64,000 bases of DNA. It comes from Sporobacter sp963663605 (GTDB lineage: Bacteria > Bacillota > Clostridia > Oscillospirales > Oscillospiraceae). The notes beneath the pieces are model-generated. The model was not told the DNA's origin, made no database searches, and saw nothing but the letters and a program-made list of their open reading frames with translations. Both the position numbers and the translations under genes were made by a program. Within the stretch, counting starts at the first letter, position 1. The number at the start of each line of letters is the position of its first letter. Location of the stretch: NCBI GenBank assembly GCA_963663605.2, contig CAXXVF010000002.1:2294001-2358000 (forward strand), read 5' to 3'. Of this stretch, positions 1 to 8,440 are shown piece after piece.

Positions 1-129
1 AGAAGAGATCCGGGCGATCTGTATACGTTCTACGGCGTCGACAGCACGATGATCACGAAGGACACCTATAAGGAGTACTTCAATTCATATGCCGAATTAG
101 CCGGCGCGCCGATCCCGTATCCCGACTGA
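1..129 (+). CDS. C-terminal fragment of an unidentified protein
   Basis: The window opens inside an open frame that reads 42 codons and stops at a TGA at 127-129. The visible tail ends in SYAELAGAPIPYPD and is rich in Tyr and Asp. I do not recognise the family; the start lies outside the window. A strong intrinsic terminator follows 23 bases later, so this is the last gene of its transcription unit and is independent of the pan operon downstream. Confidence 0.6.
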   Translation, partial: RRDPGDLYTFYGVDSTMITKDTYKEYFNSYAELAGAPIPYPD

Positions 130-151
130 TATTGCGCCCTTTCATAAAGAC

Positions 152-187
152 AAAAAATGCCGGGACAGGAGTCCCGGCATTTTTTTC
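152..187 (+). terminator. Intrinsic terminator after the first partial gene
   Basis: A perfect 9-bp stem (TGCCGGGAC at 158-166 with GTCCCGGCA at 171-179) with a four-base loop is followed by a run of seven T. The left arm is preceded by six A, so it could also work in the opposite direction. Confidence 0.9.
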
Positions 188-267
188 ATGACCATTGGGT
201 TGTTTTCACACACGGCGCAAGCAAAAATTCAAAAAGGACGCGCTAGTCGGGCAAGGCAAAAAAACAT

Positions 268-296
268 TTGAAATACGATATATAATAAGTTATAAT
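268..296 (+). promoter_or_regulatory. Near-consensus sigma-A promoter of the pan/coa operon
   Basis: TTGAAA at 268-273 and a perfect TATAAT at 291-296 are separated by exactly 17 bases. Transcription should start near 303. The first supported gene begins at 601, so the transcript would carry a leader of about 300 nt. Confidence 0.7.
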
Positions 297-302
297 ACCA
301 TC

Positions 303-600
303 CGGCAGTATCTTCATGAACTGTACAAGCGGCAGCATCCCTGTGAGCTGCACGTGAATGAGGTTTTTGTCCCGGCAACTTACAATCTGCTTTGATCCTT
401 TGTGACAGAGACAGCGCATTTAATTATGAACTATACTATGTCTTTTTCGTCTGTCGAAGGAGGCCTGCTTCTTTGCGAGCGGCCAAACAGGTGAAAAGGA
501 CATTTTTATTTATTGTTTCTATTCTCAGGCCCGGGAACCTCAGCCGCCTGAACGCTTGTATAAATCGAATAACTGCACACATTATACCGGAGTGATGCTT
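303..600 (+). other. Long untranslated leader of the pan/coa operon
   Basis: No recognised riboswitch or RNA family was found in this stretch. It contains a good Shine-Dalgarno sequence (GAAGGAGG, 456-463) placed 9 bases before a TTG at 473. That frame runs 40 codons to a TGA at 593-595, just ahead of the panG-like start, so a leader peptide or translational coupling is possible. The encoded peptide has a basic start and a short hydrophobic stretch (TFLFIVSIL). This is inference only. Confidence 0.35.
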
Positions 601-1482
601 ATGGAAATCGGATTTATCGGCGCAGGCAAGGTGGGTAAGGCTCTCGGGCTTTATTTTAAAGCGCACGGCCTGAAAATCGCGGGTTATTACAGCAGAACGT
701 CAGAATCAGCGGCGCAGGCGGCTGCGATGACCTTCTCGAAAGCTTTTGCGGCGCTTAAAGCCCTGGCCGATTCAAGCGACGTCGTATTTATCGCCGTCCC
801 GGATCAGTCTTTAGCTGAAATCGACAGTAAAATTTCAGACTTGATGCAGGACCGCTCAATCGATACTGAAAACATATGGATTCATGTCAGCGGGGCGCAT
901 CCGTCGGATTGTCTCGCCGGAATCAAATCCGCAGGCAGCGCGGTCGGGAGCATGCATCCGCTCCAGAGTTTCGGCGACCCACGGACCTCAGCCGCCAAAC
1001 TTGACAGAACATGGTTCACGCTCGAGGGTACCGGCAAGGCCGTCGTGGCCATAAAAGAGATTTTGGATAAAACCGGAGGCAAATACAGCCTTATTAACGT
1101 TGAAAGCAAGCCTTTATATCATGCCGGCGCGTGTGTGGTATCAAACTTTCTGACAACGCTTTTAGAAAGCGGCATCCGTTTTTTTGAAGCGTCGGGAATG
1201 GACCGCAAAAAAATATTTAATGCGATTGAGCCGCTTATTGACGCAACGCTGGCCAACATGCGGGAAAAAGGACCGATTGAAGCCCTGACCGGGCCGATTG
1301 TCCGCGGAGACTATAACACGATAACCGTTCATTTGAAGGCCATGGAAGCTCATCTGCCGTCAGAGCTTGACTTTTACAGCGCGATGGCGCTCAAGACGGT
1401 CCGAATGCTTGAGGACAGAAGGCTGACCCACACGCAGGCCGAAGAATTTCGACACATTTTGGAGGAAACGGATCATGTCTGA
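601..1482 (+). CDS. panG: Rossmann/DUF2520 protein, probable PanG-type ketopantoate reductase
   Basis: A 293-residue protein with an N-terminal Rossmann fold (GAGKVG at residues 7-12) and a helical C-terminal DUF2520-type domain. The family includes PanG, an alternative ketopantoate reductase that makes pantoate from ketopantoate with NAD(P)H. No classical panE is in the operon, and this gene sits directly before panB, overlapping it by 8 bases, which supports that role. The ATG at 601 is chosen because GGAG (589-592) is spaced 8 bases from it; an in-frame ATG at 595 is too close. Function is inferred from family and context; some DUF2520 proteins have other or unknown substrates. Confidence 0.75.
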   Translation: MEIGFIGAGKVGKALGLYFKAHGLKIAGYYSRTSESAAQAAAMTFSKAFAALKALADSSDVVFIAVPDQSLAEIDSKISDLMQDRSIDTENIWIHVSGAHPSDCLAGIKSAGSAVGSMHPLQSFGDPRTSAAKLDRTWFTLEGTGKAVVAIKEILDKTGGKYSLINVESKPLYHAGACVVSNFLTTLLESGIRFFEASGMDRKKIFNAIEPLIDATLANMREKGPIEALTGPIVRGDYNTITVHLKAMEAHLPSELDFYSAMALKTVRMLEDRRLTHTQAEEFRHILEETDHV

Positions 1483-2308
1483 TAAATTTACGACACAATC
1501 ATTTTTAGAGGCAAAAAACACAAATAAGAAAATTACGATGCTCACCGGTTACGACTATTCTATGGCTCAGATCATAGACGGCTGCGGCATCGACGCAATC
1601 CTTGTCGGCGACTCGCTCGGCATGGTGGTACAGGGCAGAGACTCCACCGTGGAGGTCACTATAGACGAAATGCTCTATCACTGTAAATGCGTAGCTAGAG
1701 GCGCCAAAAACGCCCTGCTAGTCGGCGATATGCCGTTTCTCACGTATCACATAAGCGCCGAGGAAGCGGTCCGCAACGCCGGGCGTTTCATTCAGGAAGC
1801 TGGAATGAACGCCGTTAAACTGGAAGGCGGCACAAGCATGGCGGATACGGTGAAAGCCATTGTCCGTGCGCAAATCCCCGTAATGGGCCATATCGGTTTG
1901 ACGCCGCAGTCGGTCAACATGTTCGGCGGCTTTAAGGTGCAGGGCAGGGAAGAACACGCGGCAAAAGCCCTCATTGAGGATGCGCTGGCGCTTGAGGACG
2001 CGGGCACCTTTGCCATTGTTCTGGAGGCTGTTCCTGAACCGCTTGCTCAGATCATCACCGAAAAAGTCAAAATACCAACGATCGGTATCGGAGCCGGCAG
2101 ATACTGCGACGGGCAGGTACTTGTCTTGAATGATCTGCTTGGTATGTATTCCGACTTCACGCCTAAGTTTGCCAAAAAATATGCCGACTTGAAAAGCGCG
2201 ATCACGGACGCTGTTTGCGGCTATATAGATGACGTCGTAAAACAGCAGTTCCCCGAAAAACAGCATACCTTCTCGATGAACGACGACGTCCTGAAGAAGC
2301 TATATTGA
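1475..2308 (+). CDS. panB: 3-methyl-2-oxobutanoate hydroxymethyltransferase (PanB)
   Basis: A full-length 277-residue ketopantoate hydroxymethyltransferase, which transfers a hydroxymethyl group from methylene-tetrahydrofolate to 2-oxoisovalerate in the first committed step of pantothenate synthesis. The metal-binding acids expected for the family are present: Asp46 in VGDSLG, Asp85 in VGDMPF and Glu117 in KLEGG. The glycine-rich C-terminal region (IGIGAG) is intact. The start overlaps the previous gene by 8 bases, implying translational coupling. Its substrate 2-oxoisovalerate is also the substrate of the VOR/aminotransferase operon at 39-43 kb. Confidence 0.96.
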   Translation: MSDKFTTQSFLEAKNTNKKITMLTGYDYSMAQIIDGCGIDAILVGDSLGMVVQGRDSTVEVTIDEMLYHCKCVARGAKNALLVGDMPFLTYHISAEEAVRNAGRFIQEAGMNAVKLEGGTSMADTVKAIVRAQIPVMGHIGLTPQSVNMFGGFKVQGREEHAAKALIEDALALEDAGTFAIVLEAVPEPLAQIITEKVKIPTIGIGAGRYCDGQVLVLNDLLGMYSDFTPKFAKKYADLKSAITDAVCGYIDDVVKQQFPEKQHTFSMNDDVLKKLY

Positions 2309-2326
2309 TCCGGGGGCGGGTGAAAA

Positions 2327-3190
2327 ATGAGTTTAGTCAAAACTGTTCCCGAACTGGAAGCCTGGTTTGTCCGTTCAGGCCGCCGCGATAAAACGCTGGG
2401 TTTCGTACCGACGATGGGATATCTGCATGACGGTCATTTATCTCTGATTAAAGAAGCAAAAGCTCAAAACGACCTTGTGGCGGTGAGCGTTTTTGTAAAT
2501 CCCACGCAATTCGCGCCCGGCGAAGATCTTGAGAGCTATCCGAGGGACATCGAACGTGATTATAAGCTGGCGCTGGACGCCGGCGCCGACGTCGTTTTTA
2601 ATCCCGAACCGGATGAGATTTATATCCCCGGCGCTTCAACGGCGGTCGAGGTAACGGGGAATATCACAAAAAAGCTTTGCGGCGCATCCAGGCCGACGCA
2701 TTTTAAGGGCGTAACGACGGTCGTAAACATCCTGTTTAACATCGTCCGGCCCGACAAGGCCTACTTCGGCCAAAAGGATGCCCAGCAGGCGCTGATCATC
2801 AAAAAAATGGTCCGGGATCTCCATATGCCGGTCGCGGTGCATGTTTGCCCAATCGTCAGAGAGCCGGACGGCCTGGCCATGAGCTCAAGAAATGTCTACT
2901 TAAGCGCCGAAGAGCGGCATCAGGCAGCCTGCCTGAACAGCGCGCTTCATATGGCCGAGGATTATCTTAAAACCGGAGCCGGCGACAGCGACAGCGTTAC
3001 GAAATTAAATGAAATCATAACGCGCCACATTCAAAGCCGGGAACTTGCCGATATTGACTATGTCCAGATTCTCGACGGGGAAACGCTTGACGACATCGAG
3101 CGTATAGCGCCGGGGAAAACCGCGCTGGCCGCCGTAGCTGTAAAATTCGGTAAAACAAGATTAATCGACAACCGCGTGTTGTCGCTGTGA
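2327..3190 (+). CDS. panC: Pantothenate synthetase (PanC)
   Basis: A 287-residue enzyme of the nucleotidyltransferase superfamily that joins pantoate and beta-alanine using ATP. The HIGH-like motif HDGH lies at residues 34-37 after PTMGYL, and the KMSKS-like loop appears as MSSRN near residue 185. The length is normal. It begins 18 bases after panB with a GGGGCGGG-type ribosome site. It is the third gene of the operon. Confidence 0.96.
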   Translation: MSLVKTVPELEAWFVRSGRRDKTLGFVPTMGYLHDGHLSLIKEAKAQNDLVAVSVFVNPTQFAPGEDLESYPRDIERDYKLALDAGADVVFNPEPDEIYIPGASTAVEVTGNITKKLCGASRPTHFKGVTTVVNILFNIVRPDKAYFGQKDAQQALIIKKMVRDLHMPVAVHVCPIVREPDGLAMSSRNVYLSAEERHQAACLNSALHMAEDYLKTGAGDSDSVTKLNEIITRHIQSRELADIDYVQILDGETLDDIERIAPGKTALAAVAVKFGKTRLIDNRVLSL

Positions 3191-3206
3191 AACGAGGTCA
3201 TTATAA

Positions 3207-3590
3207 ATGCTTTTAACCATGTTTAAAGGGAAGCTGCACCGGGCGACCGTAACGCAGGCTGATTTAAATTATGTCGGCAGTATAACGATAGACGATGCGC
3301 TTTTAGAGAAATCCGGTATACTGCCGGGAGAAAAGGTTCAGATCGTCAATCTCAACAACGGCGAACGATTTGAAACATATACGATCCGGGGCAAATCCGG
3401 CAGCGGTGTCATCTGTCTCAACGGCGCCGCCGCCAGGCGTGTTCAGGTCGGCGACAAAGTCATCATCATAGCGTACGCTCTGATGGATGAAAACGAGGCG
3501 AAGACATTCAAACCAACCGTACTTGTTCTGGATGAAAACAATAAGATAAAAGATATCAGGCACGAAGAAGTACACGGCAGGACCGAATAG
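3207..3590 (+). CDS. panD: Aspartate 1-decarboxylase (PanD)
   Basis: A 127-residue pyruvoyl-dependent aspartate decarboxylase supplying beta-alanine. The self-cleavage site Gly24-Ser25 is visible in NYVGSITID, at the same numbering as the E. coli enzyme, which supports the ATG at 3207 (GAGG 9 bases upstream) rather than the internal ATG four codons later. Cleavage would give a short beta chain and an alpha chain carrying the pyruvoyl group. It ends with TAG. Confidence 0.95.
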   Translation: MLLTMFKGKLHRATVTQADLNYVGSITIDDALLEKSGILPGEKVQIVNLNNGERFETYTIRGKSGSGVICLNGAAARRVQVGDKVIIIAYALMDENEAKTFKPTVLVLDENNKIKDIRHEEVHGRTE

Positions 3591-3593
3591 GAT

Positions 3594-4451
3594 GTGGTCG
3601 CAATAAAACACATACTTATAACGGCGGGGGGCACCGTTGAGGCGATTGACGGCGTGCGCAAAATCAGCAACGCCAGCACCGGAAGCTTATGCGCCCGTAT
3701 CTATGAGGCCTTGTCGGATCATCTTGCTTCCGGCTCCTGTACGCATAAATGCTCAGAATTCAACGTACATTATGTGGTATCCTCAACCGCCCTAAGACCG
3801 GATGTAAAAGCGAACCTCCCGATATCGTTTTATCCGGTTACCGATGTCAGCAGCGTCGATTTTGTTCTTAAAAAGCTGATGACGGAATATAAGATCGACT
3901 ATGTTATACACGGGATGGCTGTTTCTGATTTCACGAAGGATTATCTGATCGAGCGGGAAAAACTTATCTGCGAGCTGGCGAACACTTTGGAGTCCGCTAT
4001 GGACGAATCCCGGCATAATCTGTCCGGAGAACCCCTCAAAAAGCTTATCCGGGATACGCTCGAACACCCGGCGCAAAAACTCGACGCCTCCTCAAAGATC
4101 AAGTCACAAGCAGATCTTATTCTCTCCTTGAAAAGGACGCCGAAGCTGATTGAAAAATTCAAAAAGCTGAATCCGGAGTGCTTTTTAGTTGGCTTCAAAC
4201 TGCTCAAAAACGTATCCGAAGCAGAGCTGATCCGCGTCGCCTCGGCGCTGTCGGAAAAAAACTGCTGCGATCTGGTCTTGGCCAATGATATGAACACAAT
4301 CAAAAACGGCAGGCACGAGGGGCTGCTGCTTAAAGGAAATGAAGTCGTCGGAAGATACAGCACAAAAGCGGAGATTGCCGGAGGCATTGCCTGCCATATG
4401 CTCGGCGACGTCTCTTGCGCTCAGACATACAACGATGGGAGCTGCTTATGA
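3594..4451 (+). CDS. coaB: Phosphopantothenate-cysteine ligase (CoaB), stand-alone
   Basis: A 285-residue protein with the CoaB Rossmann-like start (ITAGGTVEAIDGVRKISNAS) and the AVSDF segment near residue 105. It would couple 4'-phosphopantothenate to cysteine. In most bacteria CoaB is the C-terminal half of a fused CoaBC (Dfp); here it is separate and precedes CoaC, as in streptococci and enterococci. The start is GTG at 3594, only 3 bases after panD. It overlaps coaC by the ATGA at 4448-4451. Confidence 0.88.
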   Translation: MVAIKHILITAGGTVEAIDGVRKISNASTGSLCARIYEALSDHLASGSCTHKCSEFNVHYVVSSTALRPDVKANLPISFYPVTDVSSVDFVLKKLMTEYKIDYVIHGMAVSDFTKDYLIEREKLICELANTLESAMDESRHNLSGEPLKKLIRDTLEHPAQKLDASSKIKSQADLILSLKRTPKLIEKFKKLNPECFLVGFKLLKNVSEAELIRVASALSEKNCCDLVLANDMNTIKNGRHEGLLLKGNEVVGRYSTKAEIAGGIACHMLGDVSCAQTYNDGSCL

Positions 4452-4978
4452 AGTCAATTGTAATCGGCGTATCCGGCGGCATTGCGTGCTATAAAGCGGC
4501 GGAAATTGTAAACGCGCTGGTCAAAAAAGGGCATTCTGTGGATGTCATTATGACTGAAAACGCCCAGAAGTTCGTCGCGCCGCTGACCTTTCAGACGCTG
4601 TCGCAGAACAAGGTGATCACCGATATGTTCGAGCTGACGGAGCATTGGGATGTACAGCATATATCGCTTGCGAAAAAAGCGGATGTGTTTGCCGTCGTCC
4701 CCGCGACGGCAAACGTGATCGGGAAAATCGCCGGCGGTATCGCGGACGACATGCTGACAACGACGATCATGGCCGCAAAATGCCGCAAGGTCATCGCGCC
4801 GGCCATGAATACCGCCATGTGGGAAAATCCGATCGTACAGGAAAATGCAAAAAAACTCAGGACCTTCGGCTATGAAGTTCTGGAAACCGGATCCGGCCGT
4901 CTTGCATGCGGGGATACCGGCAAAGGAAAGCTCCTGCCTTGGGAAGAGATCATTGAAATCATTTTGAAAGAGGATTAA
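4448..4978 (+). CDS. coaC: Phosphopantothenoylcysteine decarboxylase (CoaC), stand-alone
   Basis: A 176-residue flavoprotein of the HFCD family that decarboxylates phosphopantothenoylcysteine to 4'-phosphopantetheine. Visible family marks are GVSGGIACYKA near the N-terminus, the catalytic His in EHWDVQHISL, the PAMNTAMWENP motif, and the GSGRLACGDTGKGK substrate-recognition clamp containing the catalytic Cys. The ATG at 4448 with GGGA upstream is chosen; the longer in-frame extension has no ribosome site and would overlap coaB by 12 codons. Confidence 0.93.
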   Translation: MKSIVIGVSGGIACYKAAEIVNALVKKGHSVDVIMTENAQKFVAPLTFQTLSQNKVITDMFELTEHWDVQHISLAKKADVFAVVPATANVIGKIAGGIADDMLTTTIMAAKCRKVIAPAMNTAMWENPIVQENAKKLRTFGYEVLETGSGRLACGDTGKGKLLPWEEIIEIILKED

Positions 4979-4990
4979 AGGGTAACGACT

Positions 4991-5755
4991 ATGCTGCTTG
5001 TGGCAGACGCGGGCAACACGAATATAAAGCTCGCCGTTTTTGACGCTGATAAAATGATAACTACAGCCCGTCTTGCAACGGATGATTCAAAGACGCCGGA
5101 TGTGTATAAACGGGATGTCGCCGGTATCCTCGGTGAAAACGAAATCGACATCCATAAGATAAAAGCGGTCGCGGTGTCAACCGTCGTGCCGGAAGTTACT
5201 ATAGCATTCCTGGAGGGCATGCGGAATCTGTTTGAGACGCAGCCGCTGGTCGTCGGCGGAGACACAAGAACAGGGATCGTGATCAAAACCGAAAATCCCG
5301 AAGGACTCGGCGCCGATCGTCTGGTGAATGCCTCGGCGGCGCTGCATGAATACGGCGGCCCGCTGTTGGTGATAGACTTCGGTACGGCGACCACCTATGA
5401 CGTTATTACGGAAAACGGCGAATTCCTGGGCGGGGTCATCGCGCCCGGGCTTAAACTTTGTGCCGAGGCGTTGTGGGAGAAGACCGCCAAGCTGCCTGAG
5501 ATCGCCATCGAAAAACCGGACCGCGTCATGGGACCTGATACGGTGAGCAGCATGCAGTCCGGCGTCTTTTACGGCGGTCTGGGTCAGCTTGAATATTTCG
5601 TCCGGATGCTGAAGGAAGAACTGGGAACCGACTTCAGGGTCGTGGCGACCGGCGGGTTTTCAAGCCTTTTTGAAGGCAGCACGGATACCATCGATATTTT
5701 TGATCCGGATCTGACGCTCAAGGGATTGCGTTATATTTATAAAATAAATCAATAA
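4991..5755 (+). CDS. coaX: Type III pantothenate kinase (CoaX)
   Basis: A 254-residue ASKHA-fold kinase phosphorylating pantothenate. The first phosphate motif is DAGNTNIK at residues 6-13. The pantothenate-site and second phosphate motifs are GADRLVNASAA and IDFGTATTYDV, followed by GGVIAPG. Type III kinases are not feedback-inhibited by CoA. It is the last gene of the operon, which therefore carries ketopantoate-to-phosphopantetheine genes but not coaD or coaE. Confidence 0.95.
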   Translation: MLLVADAGNTNIKLAVFDADKMITTARLATDDSKTPDVYKRDVAGILGENEIDIHKIKAVAVSTVVPEVTIAFLEGMRNLFETQPLVVGGDTRTGIVIKTENPEGLGADRLVNASAALHEYGGPLLVIDFGTATTYDVITENGEFLGGVIAPGLKLCAEALWEKTAKLPEIAIEKPDRVMGPDTVSSMQSGVFYGGLGQLEYFVRMLKEELGTDFRVVATGGFSSLFEGSTDTIDIFDPDLTLKGLRYIYKINQ

Positions 5756-5786
5756 AGTAATTTGATTTTTCTTTTTGCGCGAAGAA

Positions 5787-5822
5787 TATGGGACGATGCT
5801 ATAAATGCATCGTCCCATTACT
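5787..5822 (+). terminator. Hairpin after the pan/coa operon
   Basis: A perfect 11-bp stem (5789-5799 with 5807-5817, loop TATAAAT) follows coaX. The T tract is weak (TTACTTTAC), so it may act as a weak terminator or a 3'-end stabiliser between convergent genes. Confidence 0.5.
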
Positions 5823-5897
5823 TTACACGCTTGTCTGGATAACGTTAATCAGACAGTTCGTTTGCCGTTTATTGGAATCCGGCGGCTGACACCATAA

Positions 5898-7496
5898 TTA
5901 ATAAAGCGCTTCAACCAAAGAGACAAATTCCATTTTGTACGAATCTCCCCCAAAGTTCAGATTCTCGAGAACGCCCAGCACGCTTTCGACGGTGCTTGTG
6001 CCCTTGTATTGACTGTCGCGCAGGAGCATGGCAAACTGGCAGACCGCTGCGGCAAACCGCCAGTCGGAAGAAGGCTCATCCGTAACATCACTGTTGCCGA
6101 TCGTATATTCCAGCAGCGCGCTTTCGTCTTCGCCGGGCTGCTTATACCGGGTGCTGACGGTCATCCATTCATCGGATTCGGCAGCCTCTGTCAGCTCTGA
6201 TGTCTGATATTTAAGCTCCGTTTCGTCAACCGCCGCTTCGGCATCTGCCGGAACGATCTCATATACGACCGTCAGGCAGCAGCCAGAACCGACCTCTCCG
6301 GCATCCACCGTATCATCGTCAAAATCCTCCGTCTGCAGCTGCCGGTTTTCATAACCAAGCTGCCGGTAGTTCTGCACATAAGTGGGGTTGAACTCAATCT
6401 GGAATTTTACATCCTCAGCCATCGTGATGAGGGTGGACACCAGATCGTGGCACAGCACTTTTTCCGCTTCCTCCGTGCAGTCGATATAATAGTAATTGCC
6501 GTTGCCGTTATCCGCCAGCGTCTCCATGCGGCTGTCGCTGTAGTTGCCTGTTCCAAAGCCGAGTACCGACAGGTAAACGCCGGATTCCCGTTTTTCGCTG
6601 ACAAGGTCATACAGATCGCTTTGGCTGGTGATCCCGACATTCAGGTCACCGTCTGAGCACATGATGATGCGGTTGACGCCGCCGGGAATATAGTATTCCT
6701 CCGCCAGCGCATAGGCGTCCATAATGCCCGCGCTGCCGTTGGTGGAACCGCCCGCCTCCAAAGAATTGATTATGTTCTTGAGCGCATCACGATCATCGCC
6801 GTAAACGCCCCGCGCCAGCACGGACGACGCGCCGGAATAGGTTACAATGGAGATGCGGTCCGTGTCCCTGAGATTTTCAAGCAGACCGATTAATGATTCC
6901 TTGAGCAATTCAATCTTGTCGTCACTGTCCATCGAACCCGAGCTATCAATCAAAAATACGTAATTGCAGCCTCCGATGTCTTCGTAATTCACTTCCTCTG
7001 TGGTGATACCTAAAACGAGCAGAAGGTTTTCCGCATTCCATGGGCAGCCGCTGACGGCGGCTGTTATGCCAAAGGGCTCACCCGCCGCGGGCTCTGCGTA
7101 ATCATATGTGAAGTAGTTGAGCATTTCTTCCGTACGTACTGCGCCGGTCGGAATGTCGCCGATACCATACCCGTCGTTGATCATTCTGCGCACATTGCAG
7201 TAGGATGCCGTGTCCACATCGGCTGAAAAAGTGGAGACGGGCGCGTTGGCTACGGAAATGAAGCGGTTTTCCGTCAGCGCGTCATACTCCTCCGTATTGA
7301 ATTCGCCGGATGCCTCGGTTTCTTCAAAAACCTCATATGCGCCATCCGCCATGCTGTATTCCGGTGCGGCGGCGGCCGGCTGGCTGTTAAATGTGCCGCT
7401 GTCGGTTAGCTCTGTACTAAAGGTCTTTGAGCTGCAGCCGGTCAGGATGCTGAAGAAAAGCACAAGCGCCGTCATTATACCAAAAAGCCGTTTCAT
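5898..7496 (-). CDS. von Willebrand factor A lipoprotein (YfbK-like)
   Basis: A 532-residue secreted lipoprotein with a lipobox ending at Cys21 (ILTGC). The central domain is a vWA fold with an intact MIDAS motif (DSSGSMDSDD), preceded by the YfbK-type N-terminal segment (NRFISVANAPVSTFSADVDT) and followed by a DUF3520-type C-terminal region. Such proteins are thought to mediate metal-dependent protein contacts at the cell surface; the partner is unknown. A strong GGAGGAC ribosome site precedes the ATG. It is monocistronic and convergent with coaX. Confidence 0.85.
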   Translation of the reverse strand: MKRLFGIMTALVLFFSILTGCSSKTFSTELTDSGTFNSQPAAAAPEYSMADGAYEVFEETEASGEFNTEEYDALTENRFISVANAPVSTFSADVDTASYCNVRRMINDGYGIGDIPTGAVRTEEMLNYFTYDYAEPAAGEPFGITAAVSGCPWNAENLLLVLGITTEEVNYEDIGGCNYVFLIDSSGSMDSDDKIELLKESLIGLLENLRDTDRISIVTYSGASSVLARGVYGDDRDALKNIINSLEAGGSTNGSAGIMDAYALAEEYYIPGGVNRIIMCSDGDLNVGITSQSDLYDLVSEKRESGVYLSVLGFGTGNYSDSRMETLADNGNGNYYYIDCTEEAEKVLCHDLVSTLITMAEDVKFQIEFNPTYVQNYRQLGYENRQLQTEDFDDDTVDAGEVGSGCCLTVVYEIVPADAEAAVDETELKYQTSELTEAAESDEWMTVSTRYKQPGEDESALLEYTIGNSDVTDEPSSDWRFAAAVCQFAMLLRDSQYKGTSTVESVLGVLENLNFGGDSYKMEFVSLVEALY

Positions 7497-7800
7497 TTTT
7501 TGTCCTCCTTTTTATGATCGTGATTTCTCTAATTTTCTTGGCTTTATGGCTTTCTGACGCGGAATCAGAAGAAAATGTTCCATATGTTTTACGAAATTAT
7601 TAATATTATATTAATTAAGTTTTAAATGTTATTAATAACTTGATCATAAACGCCAACCGGTAAAACAACCCTTACACAGCAATCAGCGCCCGCTGAAAGC
7701 CGGGCTGCTCGTTTTTGTCGGTCCTTCAACGGAACGTTCTTTTCATACAGGCACACCTCTGCTATACTAAATGTAAAGAACATTAAGGATGGTTACAAAT

Positions 7801-8337
7801 ATGTTATTACACAGAGAACATGCCATGAAAACGCTTAAAAAGCTGGACCTGTCCGCTGAAGAAGCACAGCTGCGGCTTGTAAAAAAACTCAGGGACACCG
7901 GAGACAAGCGCCATCAGCAGGAACTTGACAAACTGCACTGCATGATCGCCAAAAAGACGCTTGAATACTACTGCGAGGACGGCTATGCAGCGTTTTATGA
8001 GCGCTATCGCCTTGATGATATGACCGGCGACGGATACAAAGTCGCAGTCAGAAGCCATGAGATATCCATTACCAAAGAGACATCTTACGGCGTAATAACC
8101 GGCAGCGGTTCGATCTGGGACTATATCTCAGGCGACCTCAACGTATCCGCAAAACCGGCGGGTATGGATAAAAAAGAATATAACGCCGTCAAGCGGCGCA
8201 TGGAGGAAATCCAGGAGTCGGAAAGGGTCGTCTACCCGTTCCATTCACTCCACCGGATCGCCAACGGGTATTTTGATACAAAAATCTGCATGTATAACGC
8301 ACATAACCTTATAAAGGATTGCTGTACCGAAGATTAA
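7801..8337 (+). CDS. Hypothetical protein, 178 residues
   Basis: A charged, soluble protein with no family I recognise. The first 60 residues are strongly helical and may form a coiled coil (SAEEAQLRLVKKLRDTGDK). No signal peptide or membrane segment is seen. The ATG at 7801 is preferred because AAGGATGG (7785-7792) is 8 bases upstream; another ATG at 7789 overlaps that site. A TATACT box at 7763-7768 is a plausible -10. It is monocistronic and followed by a strong terminator. A shorter start at 7825 is possible. Confidence 0.65.
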   Translation: MLLHREHAMKTLKKLDLSAEEAQLRLVKKLRDTGDKRHQQELDKLHCMIAKKTLEYYCEDGYAAFYERYRLDDMTGDGYKVAVRSHEISITKETSYGVITGSGSIWDYISGDLNVSAKPAGMDKKEYNAVKRRMEEIQESERVVYPFHSLHRIANGYFDTKICMYNAHNLIKDCCTED

Positions 8338-8346
8338 AGCGCATCT

Positions 8347-8393
8347 ACGCCGGTCAGCGTTTACTGCTGTCAACGCTGACCGGCGTTTTTTTG
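8347..8393 (+). terminator. Strong intrinsic terminator
   Basis: A perfect 15-bp stem (8347-8361 with 8372-8386, loop of 10) runs into seven T. It terminates the hypothetical gene at 7801. Confidence 0.92.
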
Positions 8394-8405
8394 AAGCTGT
8401 AAGAA

Positions 8406-8430
8406 GCAGTCAGCCCGTTGGGCTGACTGC
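8406..8430. terminator. Perfect 11-bp hairpin between convergent genes
   Basis: GCAGTCAGCCC and GGGCTGACTGC are separated by GTT. There is no good T run on either side, so it may act as a 3'-end hairpin for the minus-strand hydrolase gene ending at 8441. Confidence 0.45.
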
Positions 8431-8440
8431 CTCATCATTG

